Shown piece by piece: positions 23,333 to 30,159 of a DNA stretch of 64,000 bases. The stretch lies in contig CAWJNZ010000004.1 of the NCBI GenBank assembly GCA_963844405.1, forward strand, positions 124,001-188,000. The letters are read 5' to 3'. A program made the translations under genes and the position numbers. Each line of letters starts with the position of its first letter. Positions within the stretch are counted from its first letter, which is position 1. The notes under the pieces were generated by a model. That model did not search any database and was not told the origin of the DNA. It was given only the letters and a program-made list of their open reading frames with translations. Source of the stretch: DASSUW01 sp963844405 (lineage in GTDB: Bacteria > Actinomycetota > Thermoleophilia > Solirubrobacterales > Solirubrobacteraceae).

Positions 23333-26173
23333 GTGGAGTTCCGGGTCCTGGGGCCACTCGAGGTCGTCCACAGCGGCGAGCCGTCCGCGCCTCCCGGCGG
23401 CAAGGAGCGGACGATCCTCGCGCGGCTGCTGCTCGAGCCCGCCCGCGTGGTGCCGACCGACGCCCTGCTCGAGGCCGCCTGGCCGGAGACCGACCCGGAG
23501 ATCGCCGCCCGCTCGCTCGCCGTCCGGCTCGCCAACCTGCGGACCTTCCTCGAGCCCGACCGGCCGGCGGGTGCGCCCTCCAGGCTGCTGGTCCGCGACG
23601 GGCAGGGCTACCGGCTCGCCGTCGAGCCCGACCAGCTCGACGCCCTGCGGCTCGAGCGGCTCGTCACCGAAGCGCCGACCCTGAGCCCCAAGGCGGCCCT
23701 CGCCGCCTACGACGAGGCGCTGGCCCTGTGGCGCGGCGCGCCGTTCGGCGACGTCGCCTACGCCGACTTCGCCCAGGCCGAGATCCGCCGCCTCGAGGGG
23801 CTCCGCGCCCGCGCCGCCGAGGGGCGCGCGAGGAGCCTGCTCGAGCTCGGCCGCCACGAGGAGGCGCTGCCTGAGCTCCAGCGCCTGACCGCCGACGATC
23901 CGCTGAGCGAGGAGCTGGTCCGCGCCTACGCCCTGGCGCTCTACCGCGCCGGACGGCAGGTCGACGCGCTCGAGGCGCTGCGCACGCTCGGCACCGGCCT
24001 CGCCGAGCTCGGCCTCGAGCCGAGCGCCGCCACCCGCGAGCTCGAGCGCGGCATCCTCGTCCACGACCCCGTGCTCGCGGGCGTCCGCCCGCCCGCGAGC
24101 AACCGGCTCCCGGCCAAGGCCAGCCGCTTCTTCGGACGCGAGGAGGACCTGAGCCGCGCCGAGGCGATGATCCAGGATTCGCGCCTGATCACGCTGGCCG
24201 GCGTCGGCGGGGCCGGCAAGACGCGGCTCGCGCTCGAGCTGGCGGAGCGCGTCGCCGGCCGGTTCCCGGACGGGCCGTGGTGGTGCGAGCTCGGACCGGT
24301 CGGCGCCGACGCCGACGTCTCCGGCGCCGTGGCCGACGCGCTGGCGCTCGACGGCGGGCTCGAGCAGCTCACGCCCCGCACCGGGCTGCTCATCCTCGAC
24401 AACTGCGAGCACGTGCTCGACGGGTCGGCCGCCGCGATCGAGGAGCTGCTGGCGCGCGCGCCCGGCCTGCGGATCGTCGCCACCAGCCGCGCGCCGCTCG
24501 GCGTCGACGGGGAGCAGGTCCTGCGTCTGACCGGCCTCGGCGGGGAGGCCGCCACCGCGCTCTTCCTCGATCGCGCCACCGCCGCGGGCGCCGACGCCGA
24601 CGACGCCGCCGTGAGCGAGCTCTGCACCCGGCTCGACGGCCTCCCGCTGGCGATCGAGCTCGCCGCCGGCCGCACCCGCTCTCTGGCGCCCTCCGAGATC
24701 GTCGAGCGGCTCGACGAGCGGTTCGACGTTCTCGCCGTCTGGGGCCGCCGCTCGTCTCCTCGCCACTGGACGCTGAGGGCGGCGATCGCCTGGTCGTACG
24801 AGCTGCTCGAGGAGCCCCAGCGCCGGCTCTTCGAGCGGCTGTCGGTGTTCGCCAAGGCCTGCACGCTCGGCGAGGCCGAGGCGGTGTGCGCGGGCGACGA
24901 CCTGCCGATGCCGCTCGTCGGCGGCCTGCTCGACGAGCTGGTCGCCCACTCGCTGCTCACCACCAGCCGGGCCAGCCGCCGCACCACCTACGCGATGCTC
25001 GAGACCCTGCGCGAGTACGCGGCCGAGCGCCTGGAGGAGCGCGGCGAGCGCGACGCCATGCGCGAGCGCCACGCCTCGTACTACGCGGCGCGGGCGCACG
25101 CGCTGCGCGACGCCGGCTGGTACGAGCACCGCCTGCCGTTCGTCGACACGTTCGACGAGCTGCGGCCCGCCGTGCGCCACTGCCTGCGCGAGGACGGGGA
25201 CCCCGGGCGCGCCTTCGCGCTCGCCGAGGTCCTGTGGTGGCCGGCGCTCGCGCGCCACGGCGAGGAGATCGCGCGCCTGCTCGACGAGATCCTCGCCCGC
25301 TGGCCGGGTGCCCACGCCCGCCGGGTGCATGCGCTCGGGTCGGCGTCGACGGTCGCGCTCACCGTCGGCGACCGCGAGGCGGCGCGCCGGCACGCCGAGG
25401 CCGCCATCGCGCTCGAGGCCGGCATCGGGGAGCCCGCCCTGCTGGCGCGACGGACGCTGGCGCAGCTCGCCTACTACGCGGGCGAGCGCGACCCGGCCCC
25501 GTGGGGCGACGTCGCCCGCCTGGCGCGCGCCGCCGGCTACCCGGCGATCGCCGGCGAGGCCGACGGCTTCCTCGCCCAGCTCCTCGAGGCCAGGGGCGAC
25601 CACGGCGCCGCGCTCCTGCGGGCCCGCCAGACCCGCGAGGAGGGCGAGCGGCTCGGGCTGCCCTGGCTCCTCACCTGGGGGCAGTTCGCCACCGGCATCG
25701 TCCTCATGGACGCCGATCCGGCCGATGCCCGGAGGTGGCTCGAGCAGGCGCTCGCCAGCGCGCGGGCGACGGAGAACCACCACATGATCCGGTTCAGCCT
25801 GCGGGCCCTGGGCGTGGCCGCCTCGCTCGAGGGCGACCACGCCGCCGCCGTCGAGCACCTGCGGGCCGCCATCCACTACGACGAGGAGCGCAGCGAGGCC
25901 GCGTCGCAGCGGACGTCGCTGATGGCGCTCGCCGCCGTGCTCGCGGAGCGCGGCCAGCTCCAGCCGGCGGCCGTGCTGCTCGGCGCCACCGAGGACTGGC
26001 CCGCGGCGCCCTATCTGGCCGCCTTCGCGGCGCGGGCCCGCGAGCGGGTCGCCGAGCTCGGCGCCGATCGCCTGGCCGACGCGACGGCGCGCGGCCGGCT
26101 GCTCGACCTCGAGGGCGCCAAGGCGCTCGCCCAGGCCGCGATCCAGTCCGGTCGTCGCGAACGCCCCGACTAG
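23333..26173 (+). CDS. BTAD/AfsR-like regulator with NB-ARC ATPase and TPR-like tail
   Basis: A 946-residue transcription regulator. Residues 1-90 are an OmpR-type winged helix (FRVLGPLEVV, then GGKERTILARLLLEPARVVP). A bacterial transcriptional-activator domain covers about 95-240. The ATPase follows, with P-loop LAGVGGAGKTRLALELAE near 286-303, LLILDNCEHVLDG (Walker B) and VATSRAPLGVDGE (sensor). From about residue 580 to the end are helical repeats. This is the SARP/LuxR-NB-ARC style of actinobacterial activator. No biosynthetic cluster is beside it, so its target is unknown. The gene is transcribed with a leaderless-type start. Confidence 0.85.
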   Translation: MEFRVLGPLEVVHSGEPSAPPGGKERTILARLLLEPARVVPTDALLEAAWPETDPEIAARSLAVRLANLRTFLEPDRPAGAPSRLLVRDGQGYRLAVEPDQLDALRLERLVTEAPTLSPKAALAAYDEALALWRGAPFGDVAYADFAQAEIRRLEGLRARAAEGRARSLLELGRHEEALPELQRLTADDPLSEELVRAYALALYRAGRQVDALEALRTLGTGLAELGLEPSAATRELERGILVHDPVLAGVRPPASNRLPAKASRFFGREEDLSRAEAMIQDSRLITLAGVGGAGKTRLALELAERVAGRFPDGPWWCELGPVGADADVSGAVADALALDGGLEQLTPRTGLLILDNCEHVLDGSAAAIEELLARAPGLRIVATSRAPLGVDGEQVLRLTGLGGEAATALFLDRATAAGADADDAAVSELCTRLDGLPLAIELAAGRTRSLAPSEIVERLDERFDVLAVWGRRSSPRHWTLRAAIAWSYELLEEPQRRLFERLSVFAKACTLGEAEAVCAGDDLPMPLVGGLLDELVAHSLLTTSRASRRTTYAMLETLREYAAERLEERGERDAMRERHASYYAARAHALRDAGWYEHRLPFVDTFDELRPAVRHCLREDGDPGRAFALAEVLWWPALARHGEEIARLLDEILARWPGAHARRVHALGSASTVALTVGDREAARRHAEAAIALEAGIGEPALLARRTLAQLAYYAGERDPAPWGDVARLARAAGYPAIAGEADGFLAQLLEARGDHGAALLRARQTREEGERLGLPWLLTWGQFATGIVLMDADPADARRWLEQALASARATENHHMIRFSLRALGVAASLEGDHAAAVEHLRAAIHYDEERSEAASQRTSLMALAAVLAERGQLQPAAVLLGATEDWPAAPYLAAFAARARERVAELGADRLADATARGRLLDLEGAKALAQAAIQSGRRERPD

Positions 26174-26176
26174 AAT
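26171..26176 (+). promoter_or_regulatory. -10 box of the yebC gene
   Basis: TAGAAT, 8 nt before the ATG at 26185; it overlaps the stop codon of the preceding gene. Confidence 0.5.
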
Positions 26177-26184
26177 CGGCGGCC

Positions 26185-26934
26185 ATGGCCGGACACTCCA
26201 AGTGGGCGGGGATCAAGCACAAGAAGGCGATCGTCGACGCCCGCCGCGGCAAGTTGTTCACCAAGTTGGCGCGGGCGATCACGGTCGCCGCCAAGGAGGG
26301 CGGCGGCGACGTCGAAGGCAACCCGGCCCTCTCACTGGCCGTGCAGAAGGCCAAGGACGCCTCGATGCCGAAGGACAACATCGAGCGCGCGATCGCGAAG
26401 GGCACGGGCGAGGGCGGTGACGTCGACGCGCTCGAGGCCGTCCTCTACGAGGGCTACGGCCCCGGCGGCGTGGCGATCCTCGTCGAGGCGCTGACCGACA
26501 ACCGCAACCGCACCGGCTCGGAGATGCGGCACATCTTCTCCAAGAACGGCGGCAACCTCGGCGAGCCGGGCTCGGTCGCCTACCTGTTCGACAAGAAGGG
26601 CGTCGTGGTGGTCGACGGCGAGCGCTACTCCGAGGACGACCTCATGGTCGCGATCGACGCGGGCGCGGAGGACATCGCCATGGACGCGGACGTGTACGAG
26701 GTGCTGTGCGAGCCGTCCGACCTCGCGGCCGTCCGCGCCGCGCTCGTGGACGCGGGCGTCGAGGTGGAGGAGGCTTCGGTGGCGCAGCGGCCGAAGACCC
26801 AGGTGCCGCTCGACGAGGACGGCGCCACGAAGGTCCTGCGCCTGATCGACGCGCTGGAGGACCAGGACGACGTCGACGCCGTGCACGCGAACTTCGACGT
26901 CGACGCCGAGGTCCTGGAGCGGGTCGCGGGCTGA
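26185..26934 (+). CDS. yebC: YebC/PmpR-family protein
   Basis: A 249-residue member of the YebC/TACO1 family, reported in other bacteria both as a DNA-binding regulator and as a factor that helps ribosomes at proline-rich stalls. The family start MAGHSKWAGIKHKKAIVDAR is complete. GNPALSLAVQKAKDASMPKD, YEGYGPGGVAILVEALTDNR and RHIFSKNGGNLGEPGSVAYL follow in order. It is upstream of ruvC, a common pairing in bacteria, though here a small membrane gene and a palindromic element lie between. The start is 8 nt after a TAGAAT box. Confidence 0.96.
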   Translation: MAGHSKWAGIKHKKAIVDARRGKLFTKLARAITVAAKEGGGDVEGNPALSLAVQKAKDASMPKDNIERAIAKGTGEGGDVDALEAVLYEGYGPGGVAILVEALTDNRNRTGSEMRHIFSKNGGNLGEPGSVAYLFDKKGVVVVDGERYSEDDLMVAIDAGAEDIAMDADVYEVLCEPSDLAAVRAALVDAGVEVEEASVAQRPKTQVPLDEDGATKVLRLIDALEDQDDVDAVHANFDVDAEVLERVAG

Positions 26935-26953
26935 TCCGGGGTACGAGGCCCGC

Positions 26954-27364
26954 ATGCGGTCCTCGTGGAACCCAGCGGCCGTCGCGCTCGTCGCGCTGAT
27001 GGCGCTCGGGAGCGTCGTGATGTGGATCGGCGTGCCGCTCGGCCTGATCTACGTCGCCTCCAAGCTGGCCGACTCGCCGGAGCCCAGCATGGGGCCGTAC
27101 CTGCTGATCATCATCGGCCTCCCGATCGGGATGGCGGTGGTCGGCAAGGGGCTCGGCGCCCTGAACCGCGCCCACATCCGCGTGACGGGGGCCGAGGTGG
27201 ACGAGTACCGGCCGGGCTGGACGCGGTCGATGCGCGGCGAGCGGAAGGTCGACCGCCGCGGCGGGGTGCTCGATCGCGTGATGATCATCTCCGTGGCCGT
27301 GGCGGCGCTGGCGTTCGCCGTGTGGTTCTTCGGGTTCGCCGGGTCTTCGTTGCCGGGCGCGTAG
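26954..27364 (+). CDS. small membrane protein (136 aa)
   Basis: Not recognised. Three hydrophobic segments are visible at about residues 8-37, 48-65 and 107-128 (VALVALMALGSVVMWIGVPL; YLLIIIGLPIGMAVVGKG; VMIISVAVAALAFAVWFFGF), with a basic loop of about 35 residues between the second and third. The ATG at 26954 is 19 bp after the yebC stop, so it is probably co-transcribed. The stop is followed at once by the palindromic element at 27367. Confidence 0.7.
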   Translation: MRSSWNPAAVALVALMALGSVVMWIGVPLGLIYVASKLADSPEPSMGPYLLIIIGLPIGMAVVGKGLGALNRAHIRVTGAEVDEYRPGWTRSMRGERKVDRRGGVLDRVMIISVAVAALAFAVWFFGFAGSSLPGA

Positions 27365-27366
27365 GG

Positions 27367-27505
27367 ACGAACTTCGGCTGGGTAGGGGAGCGAGGGAGCC
27401 GGCGTCGCCGGCCGTCCGTGGCGCTTTGACGTCGATATGCGACGTCAAAGCGCCACGCGACCCGCGCGAGCCTCGATCCCGCCTCCCTACAAGCCCGGGG
27501 TTCGT
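27367..27505. repeat. 139-nt imperfect palindrome with an 18-bp perfect core
   Basis: The core arms cgtggcgctttgacgtcg (27417-27434) and its exact inverse complement (27440-27457) are separated by ATATG. The symmetry continues outward imperfectly: CGAAC...CGG...GTAGGG on the left matches the inverse of the right end, giving arms of 68 and 66 nt. It fills most of the 190-bp gap before ruvC and begins 2 bp after a stop codon. No transposase or U-run is seen. A non-autonomous mobile palindrome, a structured RNA or a terminator are all possible. Confidence 0.65.
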
Positions 27506-27541
27506 GAACCGCGACCGCAAGAAGGCGTCCGGGCCGCCGCG

Positions 27542-27547
27542 CAGAAT
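27542..27547 (+). promoter_or_regulatory. -10 box of the ruvCAB operon
   Basis: CAGAAT, 7 nt before the GTG at 27555. The first base departs from TANNNT. Confidence 0.35.
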
Positions 27548-27554
27548 CTCCGCC

Positions 27555-28052
27555 GTGTACGTGATCGTCCTCGGCATCGATCCCGGCGTGGCCAACACCG
27601 GCTACGGCGTCGTGGCCCAGCACCGGGGGAGGATGCTGGCGCTCGACGGCGGCGTGGTGGAGACCTCGCCCGGGCTCGACACCGGGCGGCGGCTCGCCGC
27701 CATCCACGAGCGGGTCGGCGCGCTGATGGACGAGTACCGGCCCGACGCGCTCGCGCTCGAGGACGTCTACTTCGGCGCCAACGCCCGCAGCGCCTTCGCG
27801 GTCGGCCAGGCCCGCGGCGTGGTCATGCTCGCCGCCGGCCAGCGGGCCATCCCCACGGCCTCCTACACGCCGCAGCAGGTCAAGGGCGCGGTGTGCGGCA
27901 ACGGCCGCGCGGCCAAGGACCAGGTGCAGCGGATGGTGCAGACGCTGCTGGCGCTGACGGAGCTGCCACGGCCGGACCATGCGGCGGACGCGCTGGCGGT
28001 CGCCATCTGCCACGCCAACGGGGCGCCGCTGCAGGCGGCGCTGGCCGGATGA
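27555..28052 (+). CDS. ruvC: Holliday junction resolvase RuvC
   Basis: Endonuclease that cuts Holliday junctions made by recombination. 165 residues with LGIDPGVANTGYGVV near 5-19 (first catalytic Asp), ALEDVYFGANARSAF near 70-84 (Glu) and RPDHAADALAVAICHAN at the C terminus (the last two acidic residues). All four catalytic positions appear present. GTG 27555 is preferred; GTG 27561 is two codons on and also possible. It overlaps ruvA by ATGA. Confidence 0.95.
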   Translation: MYVIVLGIDPGVANTGYGVVAQHRGRMLALDGGVVETSPGLDTGRRLAAIHERVGALMDEYRPDALALEDVYFGANARSAFAVGQARGVVMLAAGQRAIPTASYTPQQVKGAVCGNGRAAKDQVQRMVQTLLALTELPRPDHAADALAVAICHANGAPLQAALAG

Positions 28053-28624
28053 TCGCGCTGCTCGAGGGCACCGTCGCGGTCCGCCGCGCCGACCACGTCG
28101 TCGTCTCGTGCCACGGCGTCGGCTACCGGCTGGCCGTCTCCGCGGAGACGCTTCGCCACATCCCGCGCGTGGGTGAGCGCACGGAGATCCACACCCACCT
28201 GATCGTCAGAGACGACGCCCTGCTGCTCTACGGCTTCGCCACCGAGGAGGAGCGGGACCTCTTCCTGCTGCTGATCGGGGTCCAGTCGGTCGGCCCCAAG
28301 ATGGCGCTCGCGGTGCTCTCCGGCGGTACGCCGCGCGACCTGCTGTCCGCCGTGGCCGCCGGCGACACCGCGCGGCTCCAGGCCGCCCCCGGCATCGGCA
28401 AGCGCACGGCGGAGCGGATCGTCGTCGAGCTGCGCGAGAAGGTCGGCACGCCGAGCGACGACCCGATCGTCATCACCCGCGGGGACGACCCGCGGCTGCT
28501 GGCCCGCGACGGCCTCGTCGGCCTCGGCTTCTCGCCCCAGGAGGCCGACAAGCTGCTCGACGGCGCGGCCGGCGAAGCGCCCGAGGATCTGATCGCCCAC
28601 GCCCTCAAGGCGGCCCGCCGATGA
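28049..28624 (+). CDS. ruvA: Holliday junction helicase subunit RuvA
   Basis: 191-residue junction-binding subunit that loads RuvB rings. Domain I is an OB fold (MIALLEGTVAVRRADHVVVS), domain II holds two helix-hairpin-helix motifs (IGVQSVGPKMALAVLSG and LQAAPGIGKRTAERIVVELR), and the C-terminal domain III (VGLGFSPQEADKLLDG) contacts RuvB. It overlaps both ruvC (ATGA) and ruvB (ATGA), so the resolvasome subunits are translationally coupled. Confidence 0.96.
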   Translation: MIALLEGTVAVRRADHVVVSCHGVGYRLAVSAETLRHIPRVGERTEIHTHLIVRDDALLLYGFATEEERDLFLLLIGVQSVGPKMALAVLSGGTPRDLLSAVAAGDTARLQAAPGIGKRTAERIVVELREKVGTPSDDPIVITRGDDPRLLARDGLVGLGFSPQEADKLLDGAAGEAPEDLIAHALKAARR

Positions 28625-29649
28625 TCCGCACCCCCGGCGCCGACCGCCTGCAGACCCCGCGCGAGCGCCCGGAGGAGGACGTCGACGCCACCCTGCGCCC
28701 GCGGGTCCTCGAGGAGTTCGTCGGCCAGGACGCCGTCAAGGACCAGCTCGGCGTCTCGATCGCCGCCGCCGCCGCCCGCGGCGAGGCGCTCGACCACGTG
28801 CTGCTGGCCGGCCCGCCCGGCCTCGGCAAGACCTCGCTGGCCCAGATCGTCGCCCACGAGCTGGAAGTGCCGTTCGTGCAGACCGCCGGCCCGGCGCTCG
28901 AGCGCAAGGCCGACATCGCGAGCTTCCTGACCGCGCTCGAGCCGCGCGCGATCTTCTTCGTCGACGAGATCCACCGCCTGCCGCGGGCGGTCGAGGAGAC
29001 CTTCTATCCGGCGATGGAGGACCGCCAGCTCCCGATCACCGTCGGCGCCGGGGCGGGAGCGCGCGTGGTCACGCTCGACCTGCCGCCCTTCACGCTGATC
29101 GGCGCCACAACCCGCGCCGGCCTGCTCACCACGCCGCTGCGCGACCGCTTCGGCATCCAGCACCGGCTCGACCACTACGACGCCGGCGACCTCGCCCGCA
29201 TCGTCACGCGCTCGGCGCGCGTGCTGGGCGTGGAGATCGAGGCGGCCGGCGCCCGCGCCATCGCCGAGCGCGCCCGCGGCACCCCGCGCGTGGCCAACCG
29301 GCTGCTGCGGCGGGTGCGCGACTTCGCGGAGGTCCACGGCGGCGGGGCGATCGACGCTGCGACGGCGGGGGCGGCGCTCGACCTGCTGGAGGTCGACCAC
29401 GCCGGCCTGGACCGGCTCGATCGCGAGATCCTCTCCACGATCTGCGACCAGTTCTCGGGCGGCCCCGTCGGCCTCTCGACGCTCGCGGTGGCCGTGCAGG
29501 AGGAGCCGGACACGATCGAGGACGTCTACGAGCCGTATCTGCTCCAGCGAGGGTTCCTCATGCGCACCCCGCGCGGCCGCTGCGCGACGGTGCACGCCTT
29601 CCGCCACCTCGGGCTCGAACCCCCGGCGTCAGATTCGACATTGTTCTGA
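28621..29649 (+). CDS. ruvB: Holliday junction helicase motor RuvB
   Basis: 342-residue AAA+ ATPase that drives branch migration. It has RPRVLEEFVGQDAVKDQL near 27-44, Walker A AGPPGLGKTSLA near 62-73, Walker B FFVDEIHRLP near 114-123, sensor 1 LIGATTRAGLLTTPLRDRFG and a C-terminal winged helix ending in PRGRCATVHAFRHLGL. It ends the ruvCAB operon. The ATG overlaps the ruvA stop. Confidence 0.97.
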   Translation: MIRTPGADRLQTPRERPEEDVDATLRPRVLEEFVGQDAVKDQLGVSIAAAAARGEALDHVLLAGPPGLGKTSLAQIVAHELEVPFVQTAGPALERKADIASFLTALEPRAIFFVDEIHRLPRAVEETFYPAMEDRQLPITVGAGAGARVVTLDLPPFTLIGATTRAGLLTTPLRDRFGIQHRLDHYDAGDLARIVTRSARVLGVEIEAAGARAIAERARGTPRVANRLLRRVRDFAEVHGGGAIDAATAGAALDLLEVDHAGLDRLDREILSTICDQFSGGPVGLSTLAVAVQEEPDTIEDVYEPYLLQRGFLMRTPRGRCATVHAFRHLGLEPPASDSTLF

Positions 29650-29689
29650 TCGAGCCTTTACGCGGGTCGGTCTAGGCTTAACCCCGTCG

Positions 29690-30139
29690 ATGGCGCACCT
29701 CTTCATCTGCCCGAACTGCGGCCAGCGCACCAGCGCGACCGATCGCCAGCAGGGGTTCCGCAACCAGCCGCGCGGCTGCTCGAAGTGCGGCTTCGGCTTC
29801 CTGTTCGAGCTGCTCGACGACTACTACCCGGCCCCCAACGCGGCCTTCTTCGTCTGCGACCAGGCCGGCCGGATCATCGGCTGCGGCCGCGGATCGCGCG
29901 AGCTGACCGGCCTTTCCGACGAGAAGGTGATGGGCCGCGAGGTACGTGAGGTCCTGGGGCTCGACTTCGAGGGCGGCGCCGACCACGTCGGCACTGTGCT
30001 GGAGTGGGGCGTCCGCCAGCTGGGCAAGCCCGTGGTGGTGAACGCCGAGGGGGACCTGCCCGCCAAGGCGGTGGCCGATCTGTTTCCGGCGTACGATGAC
30101 GACGGCGGCCTGTTGCTCATCCTGACGCCGTCCAAGTAG
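29690..30139 (+). CDS. zinc-ribbon plus PAS-like domain protein (149 aa)
   Basis: Begins with a zinc ribbon: ICPNCGQRT near residues 6-14 and RGCSKCGFGF near 28-37 give two CxxC pairs. A PAS-like domain follows at about 45-140, with PNAAFFVCDQAGRIIGCGRG, the LTGLSDEKVMGREVREVLGL motif typical of PAS folds, and a beta-rich end. It has no output domain, so it would sense or bind and pass a signal by protein contact. It sits between ruvB and secDF, where many bacteria carry yajC. A TAGGCT box lies 11 nt upstream of the ATG. Confidence 0.75.
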   Translation: MAHLFICPNCGQRTSATDRQQGFRNQPRGCSKCGFGFLFELLDDYYPAPNAAFFVCDQAGRIIGCGRGSRELTGLSDEKVMGREVREVLGLDFEGGADHVGTVLEWGVRQLGKPVVVNAEGDLPAKAVADLFPAYDDDGGLLLILTPSK

Positions 30140-30159
30140 CACTACCCTTCCAGCCGTCC

